In this document: positions 37,383 through 46,080 of the stretch, in pieces
How the letters are laid out: each line of letters begins with the position of its first letter
Numbering within the stretch: the first letter of the stretch is position 1
Source: Pareuzebyella sediminis
GTDB lineage: Bacteria > Bacteroidota > Bacteroidia > Flavobacteriales > Flavobacteriaceae
Reading direction: 5' to 3'
DNA length: 64,000 bases
Assembly (NCBI RefSeq): GCF_008367235.1
Contig: NZ_VTZS01000001.1
Coordinates: 558,001-622,000 of the forward strand
Program-made: the position numbers and the translations under genes
Notes under the pieces: model-generated
The model's database searches: none
What the model saw: the letters and a program-made list of their open reading frames with translations, nothing else
What the model was told of the DNA's origin: nothing

Positions 37383-39779
37383 GTGCGCATACTCAAGAAA
37401 ATACTGTTTTCTTTCTTAGTGGTAGTTGCCTTTTTTTCTATCGTAGTACTACTTCTAATATTCAATCTTAAACCAGATTATCACGGTACGAAAGAATTAC
37501 CGAATCTTGGTGCTGAGGTCAAAGTCTATTACGATTCTTATGGTATACCGCACATTTATTCTGAAAATGAGAGAGATGCTTTTCGAGCGTTGGGCTACGT
37601 GCATGCACAAGATCGGTTGTGGCAAATGGAACTATTGCGAAGAATTGCCACAGGGCGCCTATCCGAAGTATTTGGAAAGGATTTGTTGGCAACGGACAAG
37701 CTTTTTCTATCCTTGGGCATCGATGAACATACGAAGGTGACCGTTGCAAACTTGGATAGGGATAGTAAAATGGTGCAACTAACAGAAGCTTATCTCGACG
37801 GGGTGAACGCTTTCGTGGAAAAGGGACCGAAACCTGTAGAATTCTATCTGACGGGTATCGAAAGCGAACCTTTTACGTTAGAAGATGTATATAATACCAT
37901 TGGATATATGGCTTTTAGCTTCGCCATGGCCCACAAAACTGACCCTCTTTTGACCCGAATGCGTCAACAGCTGGGGGAAGAGTATCTAAAAGACCTGCCC
38001 ATCGACTCGGACACATCCACGGTCTTCATCAAAAATTATAAGCGCAACATCGCCGATTCTATTTCAGCAAATATGATGTCTGCCGTGGAAAAAGCTTTAA
38101 AGATTTTACCGATACCGCAGTTCGAGGGGAGCAATAGCTGGGTAATCGCCCCCGAAAAAACAAAAGAGGGTAAGGTAATATTTGCCAACGACCCTCATAT
38201 CGGTTTTTCCCAACCGGCGGTGTGGTATGAAGCCCATATAGTTACTCCCACCTTTGAGAAATACGGCTATCATTTGGGAGGTGTTCCTTTTCCTTTGTTA
38301 GGTCATGATAGAAATTTGGCCTACGGACTTACCATGTTCGAAAATGACGATATCGATTTTTATTTTGAGGAAACGAACCCTTCTAACAAAACGGAATACA
38401 AAACCGAATACGGTTGGGAAGCCTATGAGACCATTACCAAGACAATAAAAATAAAAGATGATGAAGATGTGTCGTTTTCATTTAAGAAGTCAAGGCACGG
38501 CCCCTTACTCAACGGTATTGCGGACCAAATCTTAGAAGACCGGCCGGTTGCCATGTCGTGGCTGTATACAAAATTAGAAAACGAGGTGATGCACGGTCTT
38601 TATGGCATGGTACAGGCTACAAATATTAAAGATTTTCGTGAGGCATTGCCCAACATCCATGCACCTGGGCTTAATGTTATGTATGGAGATGCACGAGGAA
38701 ATGTAGCTTGGTGGGCAACTGCAAAGTTGTACAAAATGCCAGACAGCGTTTCTACGAAGTTTGTTTTAGACGGTACCACCGGAAAAGAAGAACCCTTACA
38801 TTTTCTTGATTTTTCCGAGAACCCCCAAGCTATTAACCCTCCATGGAACTATGTCTATTCAGCGAATAATCAGCCCGATAGTATCGCAGGGATGTTATAC
38901 CCTGGATATTATCTTCCAGAGAATAGGGCGAAGCGTATCGAACAGTTACTAGCACCTAAAAATGATTGGGATCAGCAAGCTGTTTCAAAAATGATACTTG
39001 ACGTCACTTCCCCAGTTAATACGGAGGTCATCACAGGGGTTATTAAATCTATTGACGCAGCGCAGTTTACCGAGCAGCAGATAGAAATGATCGATCTGGT
39101 GAATTCATGGAAAGGGGATTATCCTTTAAATTCGGTCGCAGCTACCTTTTATCATCGTTGTGCATTTTATGTGCTAAAGAATGTGTTCGAAGACGAATTA
39201 GGGCCGGAACAGTTTCGACAGTTCATGGACACCCATCTTTTAAAAAGAGAAATTGCTTTTGGGGTAAAATTGCATGATTCGAAATGGTGGGATGATGTAA
39301 CCACTGATGATTTGGTCGAAACACAAAGGGAAATTCTAGGTAAATCGGTCAAGGAAGCATGGCAATCCCTCGTAGAAGATTTTGGAGCCGATTATAAAAA
39401 ATGGACATGGGACAAAGTACATACCCTAGAACACGGTCACCCCATTGGCCAGATTGATGCGCTACGATCGTTTTTCAATGTAGGACCGTTCCCAGTTATA
39501 GGTAGCCGCGAGGTTATTAACAATATGAGTTTTCCGTATGACAGTACCGGCTTTTATCACGTCGGTTCAGGACCATCGACGCGACGGGTCATTGATTTTT
39601 CCGATGTAGAAAACAGTATTAGTATTCTGCCCACAGGCCAATCGGGGAATCCTTTTAGTAGTCATTACAGGGACCAAGCAGAAATGTATATTAACGGTGA
39701 GTTTAGAAAAATGATGATGAACAAAGAAGAAATCATAAATTCTTCCGAATCGCTTCTCGTGCTCAAGCCTAAAAATTAG
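37383..39779 (+). CDS. Penicillin acylase family protein
   Basis: A 798-residue N-terminal nucleophile hydrolase, probably made as a precursor that self-cleaves into two chains. An N-terminal membrane or signal segment (LFSFLVVVAFFSIVVLLLIF) places it in the periplasm. The alpha chain has SYGIPHIYSENERDAFRALG and YVHAQDRLWQMELLRRIATG. The predicted cleavage site and nucleophile is Ser250 in FEGSNSWVIAP. Members hydrolyse amide bonds in beta-lactams or acyl-homoserine lactones, so quorum quenching is possible but not shown. The start is GTG at 37383 (MRILKKILFSFL); no ATG fits. Confidence 0.92.
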   Translation: MRILKKILFSFLVVVAFFSIVVLLLIFNLKPDYHGTKELPNLGAEVKVYYDSYGIPHIYSENERDAFRALGYVHAQDRLWQMELLRRIATGRLSEVFGKDLLATDKLFLSLGIDEHTKVTVANLDRDSKMVQLTEAYLDGVNAFVEKGPKPVEFYLTGIESEPFTLEDVYNTIGYMAFSFAMAHKTDPLLTRMRQQLGEEYLKDLPIDSDTSTVFIKNYKRNIADSISANMMSAVEKALKILPIPQFEGSNSWVIAPEKTKEGKVIFANDPHIGFSQPAVWYEAHIVTPTFEKYGYHLGGVPFPLLGHDRNLAYGLTMFENDDIDFYFEETNPSNKTEYKTEYGWEAYETITKTIKIKDDEDVSFSFKKSRHGPLLNGIADQILEDRPVAMSWLYTKLENEVMHGLYGMVQATNIKDFREALPNIHAPGLNVMYGDARGNVAWWATAKLYKMPDSVSTKFVLDGTTGKEEPLHFLDFSENPQAINPPWNYVYSANNQPDSIAGMLYPGYYLPENRAKRIEQLLAPKNDWDQQAVSKMILDVTSPVNTEVITGVIKSIDAAQFTEQQIEMIDLVNSWKGDYPLNSVAATFYHRCAFYVLKNVFEDELGPEQFRQFMDTHLLKREIAFGVKLHDSKWWDDVTTDDLVETQREILGKSVKEAWQSLVEDFGADYKKWTWDKVHTLEHGHPIGQIDALRSFFNVGPFPVIGSREVINNMSFPYDSTGFYHVGSGPSTRRVIDFSDVENSISILPTGQSGNPFSSHYRDQAEMYINGEFRKMMMNKEEIINSSESLLVLKPKN

Positions 39780-39923
39780 GTATAAGCAATGATATTATTT
39801 CTTGGAAACTTGTATTCTTCTCTCTATATATAATTTAATTAAGTATTATCTTAAATATTTTGAAGGATAATACCTACTAAAAAATGTTTCCTTACATTTA
39901 TAGACTCACTAACAAGCCCAAAC

Positions 39924-41459
39924 ATGCTCACAAAGGTTTTTGGAAGTGCCGTCTTCGGCGTGGAGGCCACCACGATTACTGTCGAAGTCAATGTCGATAC
40001 CGGAGTGGGGTATCATTTAGTGGGGTTGCCCGATAATGCCATAAAGGAGAGTAATTACCGCATTGCAGCCGCTCTAAAGAACAATGGTTATCGCATTCCT
40101 GGAAAAAAAATCACCCTTAACCTAGCTCCGGCTGATTTGCGCAAAGAAGGTTCCGCTTATGATTTGACTTTGGCCATTGGTATTTTGACCGCATCCCAGC
40201 AAATCAAATCAGAAAATCTTGAAAAATATATCATCATGGGAGAACTTTCCCTTGATGGATCGGTGCAACCCATCAAAGGGGCACTTCCCATTGCCATAAA
40301 AGCTCAAGAAGAGGGCTTCGACGGCTTTATTTTACCCTTGGAAAATGCCAAGGAAGCAGCCATTGTTTCAGATTTAAAGGTTTATGGTGTCGAAAATATC
40401 AGTGAGGTCATCGATTTCTTCGATAAGGATAGAAATCTTGAACGGACTGTTATCGATACCCGTGCAGAGTTCTATAAAAGCCTAGACTTTCCGGAATATG
40501 ATTTCTCCGATGTGAAAGGGCAAGAGAGTATTAAGCGTTGTATGGAAATCGCCGCGGCAGGTGGTCATAATATTATATTGATCGGTCCTCCTGGAGCAGG
40601 TAAAACCATGTTGGCTAAACGATTGCCTTCGATTTTACCCCCCATGACCTTGCATGAGGCGTTAGAGACTACCAAAATCCATAGCGTTGTCGGCAAAATA
40701 AAGAACATGGGGTTAATGAGCCAAAGGCCGTTTCGAAGTCCCCATCACACGATTTCCGACGTCGCCTTGGTCGGTGGGGGAGCTTATCCGCAGCCGGGAG
40801 AAATATCGTTGTCGCACAACGGAGTATTGTTTTTAGATGAACTCCCAGAATTCAAGCGTGGCGTACTCGAGGTGATGCGCCAGCCGTTGGAAGACCGTGA
40901 AGTTACTATTTCAAGGGCCCGTTTTACGGTAACCTACCCCAGTAGTTTTATGCTGGTGGCGAGTATGAACCCGAGTCCAGGAGGGTATTTTAACGACCCC
41001 GATGCGCCGGTGACCTCTTCTCCCGCGGAAATGCAAAGGTATTTAGGCAAGATTTCAGGACCGTTACTAGATCGTATCGATATACATATTGAAGTAACGC
41101 CCGTTCCTTTTGAAAAACTCTCCGACGACCGAAAAGGAGAGGGCAGTGTGGCCATTCGTAAGCGCGTGACCGCAGCTCGAGAACTTCAGACCCATCGCTT
41201 TGAAGCATTGGACAAGGTGCATTATAATGCCCAGATGAATACCAAGCAGATCCGCGAGTTCTGTAGGTTGGACGATGCGTCGAAGGAACTTCTCAAAAAT
41301 GCCATGGAACGACTGAACCTTTCCGCGCGGGCCTACGACCGTATCTTAAAGGTAGCGCGAACCATTGCCGATTTAGATAATAGCCAGGAAGTAAACGGTA
41401 ATCATATTAGTGAAGCAATCCAATACCGTAGTTTGGACAGGGAAGGGTGGTTGGGTTGA
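39924..41459 (+). CDS. comM: YifB/ComM family Mg chelatase-like AAA+ ATPase
   Basis: A 511-residue protein of the ComM/YifB family, a hexameric helicase that promotes branch migration of incoming DNA during natural transformation. The N-terminal lon-like domain (GVEATTITVEVNVDTGVGYH, VGLPDNAIKESNYRIAAALK) is followed by Walker A GPPGAGKTMLAKRLPSILPP, Walker [21 protein letters not shown] and the C-terminal Mg_chelatase lid. It is full length and intact. From about 40760 to its stop, its sequence recurs at 43796-44501 as a damaged copy (see repeats). Confidence 0.95.
   Translation: MLTKVFGSAVFGVEATTITVEVNVDTGVGYHLVGLPDNAIKESNYRIAAALKNNGYRIPGKKITLNLAPADLRKEGSAYDLTLAIGILTASQQIKSENLEKYIIMGELSLDGSVQPIKGALPIAIKAQEEGFDGFILPLENAKEAAIVSDLKVYGVENISEVIDFFDKDRNLERTVIDTRAEFYKSLDFPEYDFSDVKGQESIKRCMEIAAAGGHNIILIGPPGAGKTMLAKRLPSILPPMTLHEALETTKIHSVVGKIKNMGLMSQRPFRSPHHTISDVALVGGGAYPQPGEISLSHNGVLFLDELPEFKRGVLEVMRQPLEDREVTISRARFTVTYPSSFMLVASMNPSPGGYFNDPDAPVTSSPAEMQRYLGKISGPLLDRIDIHIEVTPVPFEKLSDDRKGEGSVAIRKRVTAARELQTHRFEALDKVHYNAQMNTKQIREFCRLDDASKELLKNAMERLNLSARAYDRILKVARTIADLDNSQEVNGNHISEAIQYRSLDREGWLG
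40757..41459 (+). repeat. Direct repeat, copy 1: 3' end of intact comM
   Basis: This stretch matches 43796-44501. From about 40795 onward I count 11 differences, including two one-base deletions in copy 2, over roughly 670 bases. The first ~40 bases are much more divergent but still encode TIxDVALVGxGAYPQ in both. The similarity ends exactly at the comM stop codon. Confidence 0.92.
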
Positions 41460-41613
41460 AAAACTATTTTAGACAAAGCATATTCTATTTCGAAGTATAT
41501 TCCCGTCAGAAATATTTAAAGTAAGACTTGGGAAAGACAGAAAACATGGAATGTCCTTAACAATCTGGATAGAAAATCCTAATTTAAGCTTGACGTTTTA
41601 ATCACAGTTTAAA

Positions 41614-42540
41614 ATGAGAATAATGGAGGATTTCTGGACAAATTATTGGCATTTAATTGTTGCTGGACTATTTGCTTTCGCTTCGCTCTGGGTTTTGCAT
41701 GTAAGAAAAGAAGAAAAGGCAAAACTATCGCAAAAAGAACTCGAAAAAAAAATTGACACGGCGATAACCCTATCAGTTGAAAAGACCATAAAAGAATTGA
41801 AAGGAGGGTTCGATAATCTTTTGAAAGAAACGGATAAAAAATTGGTGAAGAGTACTCAAGCGAGTGTTGGAGCCGTGGAGAAAGCTTCCGAAAAAATAAT
41901 TGGTGATGTTCAATCTGCGACTGAAGATTTAAAAAAAGAAACTTTAAAACTTACGGACAATATTAAATATGGCAATCTCACTTTTACTATTGTTTTTGAT
42001 GCACCAGTAATGAATTCCGAGTATACTGAGTTTTTGTCAAAGCTACCTCAAAGAGTTAAAAGAGAAATACTACCTAATTATCTTATTGAAAATTACGTTC
42101 CTGAATTAAGTTTTTATAACAATACAGAGAAAAAGAAAGTAAATTACTTTTTGGAAACACAGGACTTTGAGTTAACTGGTGGTAGAGCGCAGAACCCAAA
42201 TAAGAATGTTGTTTACTCAAGACATGATGGTAGCGGGGATGAATTTTCTATAACTCTAAAATTCAAACTTTTCACTCCTCTTGATTTTGACATGGAAAAA
42301 TTTTTGAATTGTGCCACTGCACATTTTCGTTTGAGACTCAAATACGATAAATATGTATGGGATGACTATTATATTAGAGACTTTATATCTAACTACCTTA
42401 GACCACAGCCTAATAAGTGTTATATAAATTTTACAAATGTCAGTGAAAACATCAAACTTGATTTCGTTAAACATAGGGCCACTGAAGACAGAGACCTTAG
42501 TGTTTATGGAGACGTTTATTTTTTTGAAATTAATAGATAA
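41614..42540 (+). CDS. Hypothetical membrane-anchored coiled-coil protein (comM insert cargo)
   Basis: I do not recognise this 308-residue protein. An N-terminal membrane helix (WHLIVAGLFAFASLWVL, residues about 12-28) is followed by a Lys/Glu-rich coiled coil (about 32-125, EEKAKLSQKELEKKIDTAIT...) and a soluble domain (about 130-308) rich in aromatic and Asn residues. There is no catalytic motif. Base composition is visibly richer in A+T than the flanking genes. It is the first gene of the segment enclosed by the comM 3' repeats. A second ATG nine bases downstream (MEDFWTNYW) is an alternative start. Confidence 0.75.
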   Translation: MRIMEDFWTNYWHLIVAGLFAFASLWVLHVRKEEKAKLSQKELEKKIDTAITLSVEKTIKELKGGFDNLLKETDKKLVKSTQASVGAVEKASEKIIGDVQSATEDLKKETLKLTDNIKYGNLTFTIVFDAPVMNSEYTEFLSKLPQRVKREILPNYLIENYVPELSFYNNTEKKKVNYFLETQDFELTGGRAQNPNKNVVYSRHDGSGDEFSITLKFKLFTPLDFDMEKFLNCATAHFRLRLKYDKYVWDDYYIRDFISNYLRPQPNKCYINFTNVSENIKLDFVKHRATEDRDLSVYGDVYFFEINR

Positions 42541-42801
42541 AATGCCCCCTCCCTTGAGTCCTCTATTTGATTAGGCTCTCTAAAGCGGAAAGTTTTCATT
42601 TAGATTTCCAAAAAAATTAATCATTACTGGTTGATAGATGCGCGACGTGTTCACTTTTTTTCTTGGTCAATGATTTAGTCCTGTGTTTTGGAATTGACTT
42701 TATATTTAATAAATTACGAATATAACAGCCATTGAAATGGATTATCATAGTCACACTATCTTTATCGTGAGCTTTCTATTTTCAATTTTTTATAACCATA
42801 A

Positions 42802-43509
42802 GTGAAAACACTAGTTTTGGAAACAAGAGTATATATTATTACGGCCTTAATTATTATTACTGCTTTGGTCGCAGGGTGTCTTTCTGCTTGGCAATATTAT
42901 GAAAGCCAGAAGACCGAAGCTAAAAATGAAGTTCTTCAAGAAGAAAATATAGAAAGAGCCAAACAGCTAATTGATGCTCAAAAGCAAATTAATACTTTAC
43001 AAACCGAAACATTGAAACAAGTAATGGGAGAAGGATATTTAAAGATTCATGTTATCTGGAAGGGATTTAATGAATTTGAAATCTATGCAGAAAGTATGTC
43101 AAGCTACCCAATTTTTGATACCACGATTATGATTTATGATCAAGAGTGTCTTGATAAATGTGAAAAGACACAACCCAATGGAAAAATAAAAGTCATGAAG
43201 GCATGTTACGATAAATGTGCGAAAACCTCTAACGAAGTACGAACAATACATCCATCATCACTAACACCAATGGGGAAATATAAAATACCTCAAGGGAATG
43301 ATGAAATGAGATTATATTTTACAATCTTCAGTAGGCATAGTACAATCGCACAATACTCAATAATAACTAGAAAAAATAAGAATCACTATTATAGAGTTTA
43401 TGAAGTAAAGGCAGGCAATTTCATTAAATTGGAAAATGAAATGAATGACAACGATGATAAATTTCGTGAAGCATTTAAACATTTTGAACAAACAATACCT
43501 CTTTACTAA
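42802..43509 (+). CDS. Hypothetical membrane-anchored protein (comM insert cargo)
   Basis: I do not recognise this 235-residue protein. It starts at GTG 42802 with one N-terminal membrane helix (VYIITALIIITALVAGCLSAW, about 7-27) and a short coiled coil (about 30-75), then a soluble domain with a four-Cys cluster (YDQECLDKCEKTQPNGK ... KACYDKCAKTS, about 115-140). The paired CxxxC motifs may form disulfides outside the cell or bind metal. Its architecture (helix, coiled coil, unknown domain) parallels the preceding gene. Like it, it is AT-rich and lies inside the comM repeats. Confidence 0.72.
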   Translation: MKTLVLETRVYIITALIIITALVAGCLSAWQYYESQKTEAKNEVLQEENIERAKQLIDAQKQINTLQTETLKQVMGEGYLKIHVIWKGFNEFEIYAESMSSYPIFDTTIMIYDQECLDKCEKTQPNGKIKVMKACYDKCAKTSNEVRTIHPSSLTPMGKYKIPQGNDEMRLYFTIFSRHSTIAQYSIITRKNKNHYYRVYEVKAGNFIKLENEMNDNDDKFREAFKHFEQTIPLY

Positions 43510-43786
43510 ATACTATTTAAATTTTTCTTAAACGGTAAGAAGTCTTCCCTAAAAATTTAATTGTACTTGTTTATTTATAATTCTAAGTCGACAGGCTGGT
43601 ATCTTCGCCTTATCTGGCATACAGCTACGCTTTGCCATACTAAAATGGCGTATCAGACAGTTTCTTTTGCTAGGGCTTATAAAAATATAATCATAAAAAA
43701 GAAATTCGAATGTTCTTTGTAAGTTAACGAATTTAAATAAGCAATTTAAAATTAGCTTTATAATATTTTAAGAAAAGACCACCCCC

Positions 43787-44501
43787 TTGTATACTATTAC
43801 AGATGTGGCCCTTGTGGGTGAGGGAGCCTATCCACAGCCGGGAGAAATATCGTTGTCGCACAACGGAGTATTGTTTTTAGATGAACTCCCCGAATTCAAG
43901 CGTGGCGTACTCGAGGTGATGCGCCAGCCTTGGACGACCGTGAAGTCACTATTTCAAGGGCCCGTTTTACGGTACCTACCCCAGTAGTTTTATGCTGGTG
44001 GCGAGTATGAACCCGAGTCCAGGAGGGTATTTCAACGACCCCGATGCGCCGGTGACCTCTTCTCCCGCGGAAATGCAAAGGTATTTAGGCAAGATTTCAG
44101 GACCGCTACTAGATTGTATCGATATTCATATTGAAGTAACGCCCGTTCCTTTTGAAAAACTCTCCGACGACCGAAAAGGAGAGGGCAGTGTGGCCATTCG
44201 TAAGCGCGTGACCGCAGCTCGAGAACTTCAGACCCATCGCTTTGAAGCATTGGACAAGGTGCATTATAATGCCCAGATGAATACCAAGCAGATCCGCGAG
44301 TTCTGTAGGTTGGACGATGCGTCTAAGGAACTTCTCAAAAATGCCATGGAACGACTGAACCTTTCCGCGCGGGCCTACAACCGTATCTTAAAGGTAGCGC
44401 GAACCATTGCCGATTTAGATAATAGCCAGGAAGTAAACGGTAATCATATTAGTGAAGCAATCCAATACCGTAGTTTGGACAGGGAAGGGTGGTTGGGTTG
44501 A
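43787..44501 (+). pseudogene. Frameshifted comM 3' fragment
   Basis: A remnant corresponding to about residues 273-511 of ComM, lacking the N-terminal domain and Walker A. Two one-base deletions break the frame: one in the MRQPLEDRE codons near 43930 (a lost G) and one near 43976 (a lost A in GGTAACC). After the second the original comM frame is restored from MLVASMNPSPGGYFNDP onward and remains open to the normal stop. It cannot make a working ATPase. The intact comM upstream makes it redundant. Confidence 0.93.
43796..44501 (+). repeat. Direct repeat, copy 2: displaced 3' end of comM
   Basis: Partner of 40757-41459, about 3.04 kb away stop to stop. The sequences 5' of the homology and after the stop codon are unrelated to copy 1. 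Recombination between the two copies would delete or circularise 41460-44501. Confidence 0.92.
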
Positions 44502-44844
44502 CGCTTGTTCTTGACAAAAACCTCGTCTTCCGAGTTGTACCGATGGTAAAAATGTGTTCGTTACTTTTAAAGACTTGATATTTTCGTTTTAATAGGCACA
44601 ACGTACTGGTCAATGGGCGAAAGTGTTTACAGCACAATGGTGTAATCCACCTCAAAGGTCAGGATGATGGGTAAGAAATCAAAAAATTTTAGGGACTAAG
44701 TAAATCAGTCCCTATTGGTCTCCCCAAACCTGTTTTTCTCACTTTATTTCAATAAATTTAACTCTAGGGAGATAACTTGCTCAGCAAATCTAGGGTGTGT
44801 GCCAACAAGTTCCCCCCATAATTTAAAAAAACAACAATTAGCCT
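44502..44844. other. Intergenic region after comM remnant
   Basis: 343 bases. One hairpin is visible at 44690-44714 (TAGGGACT / AGTCCCTA, 9-base loop); its T-rich side faces the minus strand, yet no minus-strand gene ends there. No other feature seen. Confidence 0.4.
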
Positions 44845-45816
44845 ATGACCATATTCAAATTATTCGTACCTGCTATCTTGATTGCCTTCTTGGCTCTCAG
44901 TATGGCTTTTTTTGCAAACAATTCATCTTTGGGTAACACCGAAAAAAAGTATGATGCCAAAGAGTATACCGTTCATCCGTCGGATTCAAAAGAATATAGT
45001 CCTTGTGATCAATTTGAAATTCCCGATTATCGTGCCTATAGAACATCGCACAAACCAAAAATAGACGGCAAACTTGATGAAGAGGAGTGGCAACTTGCCC
45101 CACAATCATCTAATTTTCGAGATTTGATTTCGGGGGGTGAAACGATTCACGATACCCGGGCCGCAGTGCTGTGGGACGATGACTATCTCTATGTGGGGTA
45201 TTGGATAGAAGAACCGAATCTCCAGGCCAGTATCACCGAACGCGACGGATTGATTTACCAGAATAACGATGTGGAACTATTCATCGCCGGAAAAGATGCC
45301 TACTACGAATTTGAAATCAATGCCTACGGAACTATTTATGAGGTGTTCTTTATTTGGGAGGAAGCCTACAAAAAGGGCGGTTACGATGCCCTGAAAGGGT
45401 TTGGGCCTGAAGAGCCCGGGAGAAGGGAATTTAACGGGGTAGGATATAAAACCCATCCGAGAGGGTTGAGAATCGGTTTCTGGAAATGGGACCTCGAAGG
45501 CTTGCAGAGCGCCGTTTTCACCGATGGCACCATTAACGATGACACCGATCGAGATCGAGGATGGACCGTTGAACTTGCCCTACCTTGGTCAAGTCTTGCG
45601 ATTTTGGCCAAAGGAGATGGGAGAAGTATTCCACCGCAACATAAAGATACTTGGAGAATGGACTTTTCAAGGTTCAACCAGTACAAGGAGGCCGAACCTG
45701 CCAAGGATTCAGGCGGGTGGGCATGGAGTCCACATGGGATATGGGACTCCCATGTGCCGGAATGCTTTACTTTTATCAACTTCTTCAACGAAGATGTACA
45801 AAATCTTAATAAGTAG
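44845..45816 (+). CDS. CBM9-like carbohydrate-binding family protein, exported
   Basis: A 323-residue protein. An N-terminal hydrophobic segment (LFVPAILIAFLALSMAFFAN) acts as signal or anchor. The CBM9/DUF1083-like beta-sandwich covers about 55-315: KPKIDGKLDEEEWQLAPQSS, AAVLWDDDYLYVGYWIEEPN, IYQNNDVELFIAGKDAYYEF, GWTVELALPWSSLA, and DTWRMDFSRFNQ. CBM9-like domains in Bacteroidota bind sugars or occur in proteins of polysaccharide use, often without catalytic domain. The ligand is unknown. It starts the chromosomal side beyond the comM remnant. Confidence 0.88.
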   Translation: MTIFKLFVPAILIAFLALSMAFFANNSSLGNTEKKYDAKEYTVHPSDSKEYSPCDQFEIPDYRAYRTSHKPKIDGKLDEEEWQLAPQSSNFRDLISGGETIHDTRAAVLWDDDYLYVGYWIEEPNLQASITERDGLIYQNNDVELFIAGKDAYYEFEINAYGTIYEVFFIWEEAYKKGGYDALKGFGPEEPGRREFNGVGYKTHPRGLRIGFWKWDLEGLQSAVFTDGTINDDTDRDRGWTVELALPWSSLAILAKGDGRSIPPQHKDTWRMDFSRFNQYKEAEPAKDSGGWAWSPHGIWDSHVPECFTFINFFNEDVQNLNK

Positions 45817-46080
45817 TACTCCGCATTAATTTATATAGGTCTGGCCTATTTGTGCGAAAAATCTTCTCGATAACGATTTTAGTGCCCCTTCTTTTAAGGA
45901 TGGATCGACCCTCCGGAGAAACCTGATGGCAGCTCTGTGCTAAAACCTAAAATAATTGGTGTTTACGGTTGAATTAGACGGTATAATTATCTATTTTTAA
46001 ATGATTTAAAGCCAGAACCTTTAAATTGATTTTAGGTAGAAAATATCCTAAAATTTTGTGAGAATTACTATGTTAAGAAA

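Noticed and set aside
43591-43675. Stem-loop-like sequence in the comM insert considered as an attC or IS end
   Set aside because: The inverted segments are short and imperfect (for example GCCAT/ATGGC), with no attC core sites and no transposase nearby.
43992-44501. Second comM copy as a functional gene
   Set aside because: It lacks the N-terminal domain and Walker A and is broken by two one-base deletions.
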